Shown here one piece after another: positions 20,675 through 33,511 of a DNA stretch of 64,000 bases (positions within the stretch are counted from its first letter, which is position 1; every line of letters starts with the position of its first letter). A program made the translations under genes and the position numbers. Below the pieces are notes generated by a model that saw nothing but the letters and a program-made list of their open reading frames with translations, had not been told where the DNA came from and ran no database searches. The DNA lies in NCBI GenBank assembly GCA_010015745.1, contig ML978278.1:26241-90240 (forward strand). Reading direction: 5' to 3'. The DNA is from Setomelanomma holmii. Its lineage: Eukaryota > Ascomycota > Dothideomycetes > Pleosporales > Phaeosphaeriaceae.

Positions 20675-21862
20675 TTACACGAAAGCCATGGGAACTTGTA
20701 CAGTACAACATTTTATCTTTCCGCATGCATAGTCAGGTGTTCGGGCATTTTTCTTTGTCAAGCGATGCACACTAAAGGTAACCACTTAATGCCTCCTTCA
20801 CGAAGTTATCTCTCTTACGCATCCAGTGACGAAATCCCGACCTTTCATGATTTCAAGTCATAGATCATTTATCTACCGGGGGCGCTCTCTTGTGCCGCGC
20901 AGTGATCGATAGTCTACCATTTGCCGCGGTAGAGGGCCGTGCTTTCCTCTTCCAACTGGTGTAACCACCAAGGTACTTCTCGTCGCACCCTGACTGCTCG
21001 CCTTTTTCATACAACACTCATCCTGCCATGACGTATCGTTAGCCAAAGCACTGGGGAGCTCATCGACAAATGTCTCTGGCAAATGACCGCATTCCGCGAA
21101 AACAAACAGCACATAACCTTATGATGCTACTCACCACATAAAGAAGGTGCCACCACCAAACACGCCCTCTGGAGACTATAGGAAGGCCTGATATATCTTT
21201 CGACATCGAACACTTGACGAGCACGGCTGAGAAGGGATGTCTGGCGTGAGTCTGAGTGACGCTCGGTGGTACCCCAATGTCAGATGCACGAAAGGCGCCA
21301 GCTTCGAGCCTGCGATGGACATCAGTCCATCCAAGGTAGCGAGTATACTCAGTCAAGACTTCGCGACCTTGAGTGGACGCTGCACACGCGGACGCCTCGT
21401 CAACGTCACCCGCATAAGCGAGGCTTCAGCCTCATGCGGCGACAACATCACCCCTCGCCGCCAGGCATCTCCACTCCAGAGCAGGATTCTACGAGCGAAA
21501 GCGTATCATCCAGGGGGGTGTATAGACGGGAGCATAGTGTACACCTGCGCTATCATGCCAGCACACCTCTGCTTGGCACAACAGCTTCTCCAATCCACCA
21601 CCTTGACGTCGCTCACGCAGGCAACGACCGCTTAGCACTGTGTACCCAATACTCATCGAGCGTCTCACCTTCCCGGAGATCACGGTTCTTCCCACACCCG
21701 GCCGGTGGGAAATGTGAAATAATTCGACAAGCGCATCAGAAGCAATGTTGGTAAGTATAACGAACAACGATGGATACTACTAGCTAAGCATCACAGGTAA
21801 AGCCTTGCGCTTCAACAGATCTTTACGATTCATCGCACATCTGAAGAGCACTATTAGCCAGC
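20675..21862. other. intergenic stretch without a supported gene
   Basis: 1.2 kb. Several overlapping frames between 21237 and 21767 lack any recognisable domain, and none runs into the Hsp70-like frame. I see no repeat or RNA gene. Confidence 0.4.
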
Positions 21863-23488
21863 ATGGGTGCCGGGGACTATGCCATTACAATCGACCTGGG
21901 TGCCGCAAACACTTGCACGGCGGTGTTTCGTGACAATAGTGTAGAGGTTGTGCCCCATCAGGGCCAGTCTCTCATGCCATCGTGTGTGGCTTCCACCCAA
22001 ACCACTCGTCTTGTGGGATCAGCCGCTGCCAGTCAAGCAGGATTGAACCCGAGCAACACCATCTTCAATGTTCTAAGAATCGTCGGCAGACAATTTTGCG
22101 AACCAGACGCCCAGCATGTGATCAGATTCGCTTCGTATCGAGTGAAAGAACAGAGTGGCTATCCAGTATTTGTGGTCGATCACATGGGAAATGAGCTTCA
22201 TGTATCTCCAACAAAGATCCTCGCTATGATTTTAGCGAGAGCCAAGAAGGATGCCCAGGCGTTCGTCGGTCAAGACTGCCGCATCAAACACGCAGTGATA
22301 ATGGTGCCAGCGCACTTCGGCCCCGTGCGGCATTGAATAGTCCTGGAAACCGCTTTTGCTGTTCAGCTTAACGTTACGCTCACAATCCTTTCCGTGGAGG
22401 GCACCTGCATTGAGTACGCACTCAAGATGCCATCATACTTAAGCGAAAGGAATGTTCTATGTATTGACTTCGGAGCTGCGTCGCTTGATGTGGCCGTCGC
22501 CAATGTCGAGGAAGGCAAGGTCCATATCAAAGCCACGGACGGTGAGCATCTCGGCGGCGATGACATTGATAATTTCCTCATCCAACACCTGGCCACAATC
22601 GCCAAGATCTCATGGGATCTCATTACGCCACGGATACTTCATCGACTACGCATGGCATCCGAAAAGGCAAAGCGCGAACTTTCTTCCCAACAGAGAACGA
22701 GTGTGAGTCTCAATCTACCGGACGGAGAGCATGACTTTCTTTATGTTCTCACACGTCAAGAGCTAGAGCAGACTTGCTTCTCGTTTGAGTTTGAAGAGAG
22801 GTGCGTCGATCAGCTCGAGCGGATCTTGCGGCACTCAAAGATGTGCAAGGCCAACATTCACTCGGTGATAATGACCGGAGACTCTTCACGGGTTCCCTGA
22901 TTCTCATCAACGATCTCATCTTTCATGGACGAAAGCTTCATACCACACTGTGTCAATATCGATGAGTCTGCCGCTAGGGGTGCCGCCATGTACGCTGCGA
23001 TACTTTGTGGTAAATCATCAAATAGCTTCGCAAAGGCACTGTTCCTCGACACCACGGCGCACCGCTTTTGGCCTCCAAGGATCATTTATGTGTCCTACCG
23101 CGATGCGCTTTCGGAGTCTGAAATGCAGAATTTAATCGCAGAAATCGAGCATTTTGAAGCAATCGAGGCTGTTGAAATGTCACGTGTTGAAGCCAAGCAT
23201 GCCTTAGAAGGCTACCTTCTGGCAATGATAGGGGACGAGGACACTTTTGATGACAATACTACGCCAACGATGACAGAATTCGCACATATCGATTTGGCAT
23301 GGCTGGACGAGAATCCAGCGCTCAGTGAGGGCGTATATCGTGGGCGGTTGAAAATTTGGCAAGACAGAGCCAACAGTACATTATGGCCATTTGGTGACAA
23401 ATCGGTGCAGAAGCTCAAGAGAACCGCAGGTTCACTACAAGCACAGGCAATGTCTGCCAAACCTCATGCGCAGCGGGGCAGATCGTAA
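21863..23488 (+). pseudogene. Hsp70-like ATPase gene, broken by two TGA codons
   Basis: One frame of 541 codons runs throughout. It has an Hsp70/actin-type ATPase fold: phosphate-1 YAITIDLGAANTCTAVF, phosphate-2 VLCIDFGAASLDVAVA followed by GEHLGGDDIDNFL, and the adenosine motif VIMTGDSSRVP. TGA codons interrupt it at 22334-22336 and 22898-22900, both inside conserved blocks where the chain should continue and with no splice signals nearby. Both could arise from CGA by C-to-T change. The C-terminal third does not resemble a standard substrate-binding domain. It is a divergent Hsp70-like protein, common as lineage-specific copies in moulds. A broken kinase gene follows 76 bp downstream on the same strand. 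Confidence 0.75.
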
Positions 23489-23564
23489 TCTCCACCGCAT
23501 CCTAACGGCCAACGGCCAGCAGATCTTGGCTCTAGTGAGACTGATGAATTGACGCATTCAAATC

Positions 23565-25246
23565 TTGGCGAAGTGTTCGGAGGGATGGAAATTGCATAGT
23601 CCCAGTCTAGAGTTCCGCACGACGCACGAGTCGGGTATCATGCTTTATAACCATGAGGACTCCTTAACAACACCGCAACGCAGGGATCACCCTCTTCAAC
23701 CAACCAGCATTGCGACACATTCTGAATCAATCTTAATACATCCAGTCGCTCGTCTGACAGGTAGCATGGGCATGGAAGCACTCTTCGAAAGGGTAAGGAA
23801 CGAGGGATATACGTACACCGACACAGACTTCTTACTAATTGCCTCATTTCTGCACAACATCGGGGAACACTTATGGTCACGGATCCCAAGATTATACACC
23901 GTCTTGCGGCTGATCAATCGTCTTAAAATAATACAGGACTTCATCGGGCAAGGTACGTCAGTTCTACTCAGTAGGCATAAACAGTTCCTTCATGTTGTTA
24001 GTACTGACGAGGATCCTTGTCGCTCATTCTGCTGTGGTCTTTCTCTAACGATCATTTGTTCTAGGCATCAGCGATATTTGGTTTCCATTCACGCTGAACT
24101 CTCTACCGACCTCCTTGTCACCCACGGTGCGAACATTGTTCCTTGAGCGTCAAACCACTGTTCTCTCCAAGTCTCTACTTTTCGAAAAAGATTTAGCTCG
24201 CAGACACGTGCATTTTGGCCGGGATGAGCCCCTTCCGTTTAGCGTCGTTGCAAGATTGGGTACCGGGGCCCATGCACATGTTGACAAAGTGATGAACACA
24301 ATCAGTCACCGGGAGTATGCTCGCAAACAATTCAAACGCCAGAAAGAAACGGGCAAGGAGGCCATCAAAAGCTTCCTCGTAAAGTTGCAAGTGTTGAAAC
24401 GAGTGCAGCACCATCACTGCGTGGGACTGGTAAGCCACTTCCATTTAGTCCGCATGAAGATCGTGCCACTAACCAGTCCTGAAGATATACAGCTATACCG
24501 ATCCCAAGTACTTCGCTCTACTCATGACGCCTGTGGTCGAGTGCAGTCTCAATGAGTACTACAAAATTGCACGCGCCTCATCAGATAAACTTTCCCTGCT
24601 TCGCAGCTTCCTTGGCTGCTTCGCCAACGCGCTGCAATACGTCCATAGCATAAGGATCCGCCATCGAGACATCAAGCCGGAAAATATCCTAGTCAAGGGC
24701 GACACAATGTATCTTTCCGATTTTGGCATCGCATTAGACTGGGAACATTTATCACGCTCCACCACAACCGCTGACTTGGGGAAAACCTGGGTCTATGCAG
24801 CTCCTGAGGTGGCACGACATGAAAAGCGCAGCTCTTCAGCCAATGTGTGGTCGCTTGGTTGTGTCTTCATGGAGATTGTGACCGTTCTCAAAGGAGAGAC
24901 CGTTGCGGCCATGCGAGCATTCTTCGAGGAAGGAAGCGGCAACTATCGATTCTACGCCAATATAGCACAATTCCCTCCATGGGCAAAGAAACTGCGCATG
25001 ATAGGCTCTGAAAAGGACGACATTATCTTCAAATGGGTCTGAGGAATGCTTGAGGACGACGCTGATGAACGTCCGACCGCGGCTATGCTCTTTTCTGGCA
25101 TCATGGACGTGGCTGAGACTCAAAAAGTTCCATTTTGTGGGTCGTGTTGCATTGAAGGAGCGGACTCGTCCGGTGTCGAGGACGACGACGAGGACGGCTT
25201 GTGGGAGAAGGCAGGGGAGCTCACCATCGTGCCTGGAAATGCTTGA
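23565..25246 (+). pseudogene. serine/threonine protein kinase gene with a TGA in the last subdomain
   Basis: Three exons are joined by introns at 23953-24064 (GTACGT to TAG) and 24430-24484 (GTAAGC, ACTAAC branch, AAG acceptor). The N-terminal helical region contains ARLTGSMGMEALFERVR. The kinase begins with LGTGAHAHVDKV (a poor Gly loop, GTGAHA), ATP-binding Lys in YARKQFKR, then the catalytic loop HRDIKPEN, DFG in SDFGIALDWE, APE in YAAPEVA and VWSLGCVFME. A TGA at 25040-25042 cuts the chain just before MLEDDADERPTAAML, the final subdomain with its conserved Arg. In this fungal kinase family that position usually reads through, so a CGA or TGG has probably mutated. Without the last helix the kinase is likely unstable; a read-through or truncated product is possible. 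Confidence 0.72.
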
Positions 25247-26912
25247 GGCGAATTATCTTCTGACGAAGTTGCAAGTCAAGATCAGATGAACAAGCCAGCA
25301 CCAGACATGCATCGCCTCTATCAGGTACTCAAAGGAAGCGTTTTCCATTGGCATTTTGTTCGCAACCACATCAAGGGTCATGTAGACTCGACACGCTGTC
25401 CAACACATCAGATCTTGGGCGAAGACATACCTCCAAAGTCTGCGAGATGAAATTTCTGCCTTAATTCAGCTGCCACACTGCTTTTGCACACCGCCTTCTT
25501 ATGTCGGTTACCACGCTGCCTAATCTTCTCACGTCCTACAGCTTCAAGCAGACTTAAAATTTGATCCGGTCGAACAAGACGATCCTCCCACTGCTTTCGC
25601 GCAAGCCAAACAAGTTTACTGAGTACACCAAGAAGAACATCTGAAATCTAAAGTGATACTGTATGTAGAGTGTCTGTCCGGAGAAACTCTGCTTAAAACC
25701 AGTCCAGATACAGCCTCGACTGCTGCAGAGCTTCCCGGTACGCGAAGAGAAGAGGTCCGAAATACTAAGTTAACGACTGGTGCCGAAGCGCACGGGTTCG
25801 AGGAAGCGGCCGGACAACTCTGAGGTCCTCCTCATTCATCCTGATATCCGGGACACAGACACGATGAAGCACAGCGATCCACTCGGTTGCGCCCACAAGG
25901 CCCTGCACAGTATGGAACCACATGCTTGGCAACGTAACTTCTACCATGGTTTCATCCTTGGGGATGTGCGCAGCTTCGTCAACGCCCGTGAGTAAACCCA
26001 AGGTTATCTTGTTCAGAGTTTCGGGACAGCCATTTGGTAGAATAGGGTTTGCACAACAGTCCTTTTCCCGCGAGGATAAGTCTTCAAGGAATATCCGCAT
26101 TCGACAACGCGAATTACCAGAACAGGGTGCAGGCTATTAGGATTGAGGCAACTACCTAATTCGATTAACAACATGCGAATAGTGGGAAGAAATATACGTA
26201 TTTTAAGGGTTCGACGAATGAAAATGAATATCGGACGGTGGTAGACATAGGAGTGCCAGGTTGACCTCGAATGTGCATCGTCAGCCAGAGCCTAAGGTTG
26301 CCATATTTTGAGTACAATTCGGCATGTGTATCAAGAGGAAGAACATACGGCAGCCTGGGTTCCCTCAATCAAGTTTTCCATGGGAACCTTTGTTTGACGA
26401 CATGCTGAATATCTTCAGGCAGTGTCGTTCTTGATGCATATGAGCCTCCCGGATGATGTGTATTCCTCCGGGCGCAAACTAGCAAGTATAATGCGATGAA
26501 CATTGCAACAGTCCTATCAGATGTGAAATGCTATGAGTGACCATTGCGGTACTGGAAACTACGACCAATTGTCGTAAACCAGCGACTGTAAAGTGGCTTA
26601 GGCACCTTCCTAATATGGCAAGGCGCATGTACTCCGATGGGCGCGTTCCTGCATCATCGCCATCAGCCTCTTCCGCCATCTCGAAAGTTCTATATATCGA
26701 AATCTCAAATGAGTTCTCGGTGACTCAAAACCAACTTCGCGGTACAAAACGGGGTAACTGCGTCGCGTTGTGTGCATATTCGAACCGCAATACATCTTCG
26801 CCTCACATTTCATTCCCGCGGAGCACCAAACAGCATTTTTAATTCATCCCAAAACATCAAAACCAGAAACAACAACACCCAATCTCACGCTCGACACTCC
26901 GATTCAAGCACA
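25247..26912. other. long intergenic stretch without a supported gene
   Basis: 1.7 kb between the kinase remnant and the AlaX-like gene. A 111-codon minus-strand frame at 25765-26100 has no recognisable motif. No clear repeat or RNA gene is seen. Probably decayed sequence. Confidence 0.4.
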
Positions 26913-27846
26913 ATGGCAACCCCTGACCCACTAACCCAACACACCGAACCGCTCTATCAAAAAGACGGCCAACTCTACACCCACACAGCACCCATAACAT
27001 CCATTCAATCCCTCTCCTCCCTCCCTCCAGACACCCAATCCCTCTTCAAACCACCGCCCGACGCACAACCCTTCATCCTCACCACGCCAAGCACAATCTT
27101 CCACGCCCAAGGCGGCGGCCAGCCCTCCGACACGGGCACCATAAAAGCCGGCGCCACAGTATTTGAAATCCATCAAGTCCGCAAAATCGATCCCGCAATC
27201 CTGCACCTAGGCTCCCTCCAACCCTCTCACTCTATATTCTCAGCGGACGAAACGGAGATCGGGGAGCAAAGCATCGACGTGCCCAAACGCCTATTACATT
27301 CACGGATTCACACCGCAGGCCACGTGATTGGGCTCGCAGTAAATCAGCTCATCATAGAGGGCGTGTTAGCCAAGGACATTGTAGATGGGAAAGCGAGTCA
27401 TTACCCCGGCGCTGCGTTTGTGGAGTTTGTGGGTTTGATTAGTGGGGAGAAGAAAGCTGAGATACAAGGGAGGGTTGATGGTACGTATACCCTACCCCAT
27501 TTCTCATTATCCTTTCGTTGTGCCAGGTTTCGAGCGGATATCTGTGCTTCCATGATATGAATGAACTCTAGCTGATTGTGTGAACTTAGAACTCGTACGC
27601 CAAGATCTCGATGTCAAGGTCCATTTCTGGACGGAAGAAAAGGCGCGAAGCGATTGTACTGGGGTTTTGGAATCGTTCAAGAGCGATGAAGATGGCGTGC
27701 GTGTGGTTCAGATTGGGGACGTTGGGAGTTATCCGTGTGGTGGGACGCATGTGCTCAAGTTGAAGGAGTGTGGGAAGATTGTTGTGAGGGGGATTAAGAG
27801 GCAAAAGGGGATAAGTAAGGTTAGTTACGAAGTGCAGGACGCATGA
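26913..27846 (+). CDS. AlaX-type alanyl-tRNA editing (deacylase) protein
   Basis: A 274-residue protein from two exons. The intron is 27481-27589 (109 bp, GTACGT to TAG) and joins GRVD to ELVRQDLDV through a split Glu codon. The zinc/catalytic signature of the second additional domain is present: HSRIHTAGH (HxxxH type) near residue 135 and CGGTH near the C-terminus. FHAQGGGQPSDTG is the typical N-terminal block. AlaX and AARSD1 proteins free of a synthetase domain hydrolyse Ser-tRNA(Ala), guarding translation fidelity in trans. No targeting signal is evident, so the cytosol is expected. The start context is CACAATGGC. Three COX-biogenesis genes and CSE1 lie downstream, but there is no functional link. 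Confidence 0.85.
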
Positions 27847-27972
27847 TATTGGCACTTGAATTTGAACTGGTATTGATACGACTGATTTCGAGTTATGAGC
27901 TATAAAGCCATGTCCCACCATTCTCTCCGCGATGGGTAACCAATTCTCCACGGCCAACGTCGTATTACCCCA

Positions 27973-29286
27973 TCAAAGGACTATGTGTCCCGACAGATGC
28001 AAGTACGAGTCCCAGTGCTCAGTGAAGTAGTGTCCTGGCGTCTCTGTATACCTAAGCTTTCCACGATTGATTGGCTTCAATTTGCCCTCTGGTACCCATA
28101 TCGACAACTGTTTGAAGTCCGAAGCGGGTCTGATGAGTGTGTATGGCGCATCTTTGATCCTTTGGCCGGGATAAGTCAACAAGAGCTCGAACGTTTGGGG
28201 TCGGGATATTTGGTTCAGTGGTTTGAGAAATTGCCTCTCCATCTCGTCAAAGCTTGCATGGCCGTGTGTTGTGCGAGGGTGATTGAGGCCACACCAAATC
28301 AGGGCAACACGCAGGTCTTGCAAGTGAGACAAATTTGCCACTATATTCCAGGTTGTTCTCCGCGGAAGCAGAATATCCAGATTTGGGGCTTCAAAATCTA
28401 CACCCTCGATTTGTTCAACTGGATGATCAACGAGTAGTTGGAATGGTGTCGATTGATTCCCCTTATAATCCGAATAATCCTGCGTGATACAGAGGCGGCG
28501 GATGAGCATCCAACGATTCGGGAGAGTCGATTTGCGGAATTGGCGAAATGTGAAGAGATTTGGAAAGTGGAAATATCGGCTCGTGTAAACCATATCGATA
28601 AGTTCGGCATAGCTGGAAGTGGACAGTCAGCGCTTCGTTTGCCATCAAGTCGCAACACGTATGTGGCGCACTTACACTCGACGACAAGATCGCAGGAACG
28701 GAATTATATCCCCATCAGTCTTTATGCGGTCTTTCAGCATACCAGCGTTGTTGATCTTGCCTGCGAGACAGCTCGGTACGATTTCTCTCTGGACTCCCTT
28801 GTATTGCGGAACACAAGGTTCTTCGCACCTGAAGTAGCCCATTCGCTTCTGAGTCTCTTTCAACATGATATGTAGCCATTTGCCGTCGAGTATAGCATCA
28901 TATGTCATGTTTCTCAGCTCAGGTGACATCTGTAACAGTCGTGAAGTCGTCTGAGGATCGATCGGCTGCTTTCGACCCATCACAAGATGATCGCTGAAGT
29001 CGATCGACGCCATCAGCGCTTTCGACGGCGGAGCTGCATTCGAGGTACCCGTGCGAGCCAAGAAGAAAGGCGGTGTCAGCTTGCGCTGGGTTGTACATCT
29101 CGGCGCTGGGGTGGGCGATGCTAGAATACACCGGTTGTACAGAGTCTCCATATCCAGTCTCTTTCCAGGATCCTCATCATCTGTTGATGGTCTAAGGCGA
29201 GGCCATCTCTTAAGATATCGAGCCATTGGAGAAGACACTCGAGTGAGGCCTTTCTTGATGCGCCTGTTCCACTTGTCCTTCGCCAT
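27973..29286 (-). CDS. fungal LLxxPxELR-family protein (DUF7730/F-box-like)
   Basis: A 416-residue protein from two exons. The intron at 28613-28675 (63 bp, GTAAGT to CAG) joins RSCRRV to YAELIDMVYTSRYF. The segment RLLQMSPELRNMTYDAILDG followed by RSCRRVYAELIDMVY is the signature of a large fungal family. In it an F-box-like N-terminal helix pair precedes a poorly conserved LRR-like or beta-rich region, here with HLQDLRVALIW. The N-terminus is basic (KDKWNRRIKKG). No function is established for the family; roles as ubiquitin-ligase adaptors are only suggested. The gene is convergent with the AlaX gene, 126 bp apart. Confidence 0.7.
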
Positions 29287-29894
29287 TGTGTCGTCCTAGT
29301 TGCAGGTGACAGCGAGCAGCGAACGAGTCATAGAATGAAGGCGAGATGCTCGCGACACAGCCTGAAAGCGAATGTTGGTACACATGCCAATGACTGAGAA
29401 GAATGCGTGAAAACGCCTGCTCAGAGACGATAGCGATAATGCGGCATGTAATCAATGCTGGAAGGTAACGACGCGTTGCCATGATGTGGTTCGCTTGAAA
29501 GATGGGAGTGGAAGAAGAAGAAGAAGAGTGAGGAGAAATTGCGCCGAGAAGCTTCTTGCCTTGCTTCGTGCTTACCACAACGTCCGCAGTACCTGCCTCA
29601 AAAAACCTATCGAGGACCCACCAAGGTGCCTTCCTCAACCTCGCGACCTAATTTGAGTTATAGCAATGATAGAAATACTACCAATCCCCGAATGAAGGAC
29701 GGAAGGGGTAGTGCAAGTGAAGGCAGGTCTGTACACTTTTGCGCTAATGCGCGGCTGTTTGTGAAAATGTTACATACTGTTCTATCCTAATTGAAGCTCA
29801 CCGCTGCCTGACCTGGTATCATATGCATTCGCAATTCCTATATATCCCAACCTTTGTTTCAACTCGGCCCGAAAGAACCTTGCTTAGCAAGCCT
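29287..29894. other. intergenic stretch
   Basis: 0.6 kb upstream of the LLxxPxELR gene and downstream of CSE1. It contains a GAA-rich run near 29510-29530. No gene is supported. Confidence 0.4.
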
Positions 29895-32800
29895 TTACTG
29901 TAGGTACTGCGCCAACGCTTGCTTCGACGTGTTGTCCAGTCTCTCCTGCACGATACTGACAATCCTACCGTTATGTCGCGTGTTAGCATCTTTCAGATAC
30001 TGTGACACCCATTGCTTCACATCGGCAATTTCTGGGAATGGGTCGCGTGGCGGCTTCTTGCAGGTATTGAGCTGGGTAAAGCCGACCCCGAAGCCAACCT
30101 CGTCAACGTCTGCATCAGGGATGATGTCATCCGCAGTAGTCGGAACTGGTGGATTCACGAGTAGCTCAATGAGCCTCTGCGCAGTGAGCATCCAACCCTT
30201 CGGGTAGCGATCAACGAAAGCCTGCGAATCGCCAAGCGTCTTGGTGAATGATACCACAGCGGTCTTGCGGTCGGTTGGCCGTGCTAGCTTCTGGGTGTCT
30301 GGAAGAATGACGGTGAGGTACATCGGCTTGAAAATGCTATGATAAAGTTAGCAATTGCAGTGCGAGTTATAACTCTGACTTACTCATGCTGAATCTGATC
30401 GGTGACATTGATAAAGAAATCGGTGCCAAGGCCTTTGTCTTGCCGCGCAGAGACGAAGTGGTAGAACGCAATGAAGCGCTGTTGGAAGTTTTCTGTCTTC
30501 ATGTTTGAGAGCCTCTGCAGCATGAGTTGGAGGATGGTGACGAAGTAGGGCTCTAGTGCCTGGGGCGGTATGTACGTAATGACAGCTTCGATAAGCTCGA
30601 ACGAGTAGCTCTCGTGCGCCTTGGTCGAAACGAGCTTCTGGAAGATGCCGAGGACCGGCTCTATCTGCTTGTCGGCAACAATGTGTGATGCGTCACGGGC
30701 GATCATGGCACTTAGCAGACGGGCAAGAGCTGGTACATTGCCTCGCTGTTCCCAAAGAGATCCTTGAAGAATGATCGTGAAAAGACTGCGGTAATACGAA
30801 GTGAGCTCGCCGGACGGGTTTGCTTCTAGTAGCGCAGAGAAGAGCTGGAAAATGTAAGGAGTGAACTCTTCCACACCTTCCTGCAGACAGGCAGCAAAGG
30901 GCTCGTACAGCTTCTCCTCGAAGACTTGGGGGTGCTTTGGGGCAGCAAACCGTATGAGAGCGCCAATACCTTCGAAGAGGTAGTACTGGAAGCGAGGATT
31001 GCTGGGGTTGTGCCTGATGACCTTGAGGATTCCGATGAATTGGTTCAGGATGCTGTCGCAGATTGGTAGTACACCGTCTCGAATGAAGATGAGCACCCGC
31101 ATGACGCATTTCATCAAGAACTCATTCTCCTGGATCTTCTCAGGCTTCGGATCCTTAGTAATGAGCTTGAACAAGTGAGTCAAAAGGTCTCGCGACGATG
31201 TTACAACATCCCCTCTTGGAATGATGGGTTGCTTGTTGCTATCGGTCATGAAAAGCGCACGCTCGACAGCGATGGAGGCGTAGGTATGGATGACATAGTT
31301 CTCGTTGCCGAGCTGATTGACGAGCAGAGGGAAGGCTGCTCGCCATAGATCCGGTGACAATTGACTTCGGAAGATGTAGAGGAACTTGATTGCATCAACC
31401 TTCAGGATAGCCTCGGCACTCTCACTCTGTAGGTCAGCTGCAATGTGCGTCGTGAAGAACTCTAGGATGTTGACGTTCTCATTGACGCTCATGATACCTT
31501 GAGCGGCAGTTGCGGTGCCCTTTGCGGCAATCGCAGTGAACAGATAGACTGCGGTATCTTTCGACTTCCAATTTTCTGTAGTATCTTTTGCGTAGTTCTG
31601 TAGGTATGCGTCGATGTATGTTTGCGATGTGGTGGTCACCAATGCCTCGAATCGGGACATCAACTGCCGTAGGAAGTTCGTAGCCGCTCGTCGGCGCGTG
31701 TCGTTGTCTGATCCCTCCAAGTCTCTCCGAATAAACTCGATTGGCTCGTCCTCGAACAGCTCCACATCTGACTCGCGCAAAGTCAGATTAGGCAGAATCA
31801 CCTTCTCGATGACCTGGACCAACACAGTCTGATTGTTGAAGTTCTCGGCGTGGTGTGTCGAGGCAACAGAGGTGAGGAACTGCAATGCCTTGCTGACGAG
31901 GATATCATATTTGGTTTCTAAGCCAACGGTCATCAAGAAACTCCAAGTCGTCTCGATGAATTGCCCGAGGTGCGGTCCAAACACGTCCTCGTACTTTTGA
32001 ATGTAGAGCATAAGCGCCTCAAATATACCAGCACGGACATATTCTTGCGGTCCCGATTCTGTGTCGTCCGTCGTGCGAAGCGATGGATTATCGTATGTGA
32101 GATACTTGTGGAGTAGGCCTGCGATTATGCCAATGTGGTCTTCGAAGACGGGAGGCAGATCTTGACACGAAAGATCGTAGAAAAGCTTTACGATGAGGTC
32201 GAGTGTGGTGAAGGCTTCCTTGAGAGCTGCAGGATTTCCTTCCGATGCTGTGACGAGGGCGTCGGTGTTCTCGAGAAGCTGGAGGAACGGGCTACTGAAC
32301 TTTGATAGAACGTGGTTGATCTCAGTAAACAGGTCGTCGGATCGGAAGAGCGGCCGCCATCGCTTGAAGACGGAATGTGCGACTTGCAAAACGCCATTGT
32401 TCACTGTGGAGTTGTTGGGCGTGAGGCGAGATATGAGGTCGTCCACCAACGTATCCCATCGTTCCCAGAAATCGCTCTCCGCTATGGCGCTGATGGCCTC
32501 GCCAAGCTGCGACTGCAGATTTGGTGGGACTGAGACCATGAGGCCTATTAGCTCGCGCTTGATGGCGACGACCTCATCCTCAGGCAACCTGTAGTTGCCA
32601 TCTTCGTCTACCCAGTTGCGCTTTATGAAGTTCTTGAAGTATAGTGCGCTTGCGAGTCTGGTGGTTTGAGGAACCGCATCGGAGGCGACGATGTGTAATA
32701 GTGTGAGTGAGAAACCGGGCTTTGCTTGCTCTAGCTGGATTGCTGCTTCGGCTGGGTAGAGTCAGTATGCAAGCGCAAAAAGTGGAACTGAACAAGATCG

Positions 32801-33034
32801 CAAGTGGTAAAGATGCTGGAGTCTTGAGCTGGTAGTGATCATCATCATCTTTTTTTGTGCATCAAAGCTGGACAGGCTCGAGTATGACGGCAGTGACATA
32901 TTGAAATGGGGTACGACAGCTGCCTCCAAGTGTAGCCACCAGGTCGGTAAACAGAAAAGTTACTTGCCTTCTTTATTGCGCCGGGGATCTAAACTGGCCT
33001 CGAGCAGTTGCGATAGTGCGGAAATGTCAGCCAT
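29895..33034 (-). CDS. CSE1: exportin-2/CSE1, importin-alpha re-exporter
   Basis: A 958-residue HEAT-repeat karyopherin from three exons, almost exactly the family length. Exon 1 (32968-33034) encodes MADISALSQLLEASLDPRRNKE. Intron 1 (32752-32967) is a GC-AG intron (AG/GCAAGT) whose splice restores AEAAIQLEQAKPGFSLTLL. Intron 2 (30337-30383, 47 bp) joins DQIQH to DIFKPMYLTVILP. The importin-beta N-terminal domain is visible as RLASALYFKNFIKRNW, followed by the Cse1 central and C-terminal regions (ELIGLMVSVPPNLQSQLGEA; PRFQYYLFEGIGALIRF; PQALEPYFVTILQLML). With RanGTP it carries importin-alpha out of the nucleus and is essential. It is divergent from the TSC2 gene with a 477-bp spacer. Confidence 0.93.
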
Positions 33035-33511
33035 GGCGACTACAGTATCCTAGGGCGGGGAGAGGGTGAAGGTGCAGTTATGCTCGATTTGTATGGATGT
33101 TTTGCAGAGTTGCGGGTTGCTGTTTGGTCAAGCCCACTTTGCAGCCGCTAGCGGGAAGCTTGAACCCTGCCCTGCAACCCCAGAAACTAGACTTTTGCGC
33201 CGAGGGCTGATCTGCTATCAGGTGACGGTCGCCCTTCACACTCAAGCCGCCACTACCGCCCTCGTAAGTATGGGTACCTGCCGTCTATAAGCCCTCTGAG
33301 CCTCATCACGCCGTCTGTCGCCCCTAAGCGCCGCAGAAAAATACATGGGCAGCGAGAACCCCGCCCAACGACTGCCTCGAAGCACCCCATGACTACCCAC
33401 TCGATGCGCGCCCGCCACAGTCAGACTTCTCTTGTGCTCGCGCTGGAGGCGTAGTGCTGCGATTGATTGCGATAGCCACGGGCAGAGACGCCGTCTGCGA
33501 CTCCAAGACGC
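33035..33511. other. bidirectional promoter region CSE1/TSC2
   Basis: A 477-bp spacer between divergent starts. No TATA box is obvious on either side. Confidence 0.4.

Noticed and set aside
24421..24490. Apparent frameshift in the kinase gene
   Set aside because: A 55-bp intron with GTAAGC, ACTAAC and an AAG acceptor keeps phase and restores YSYTDPKYFALLM, so no frameshift is needed.
25765..26100. 111-codon minus-strand frame
   Set aside because: No recognisable motif, no start context of note, in a region of decayed sequence.
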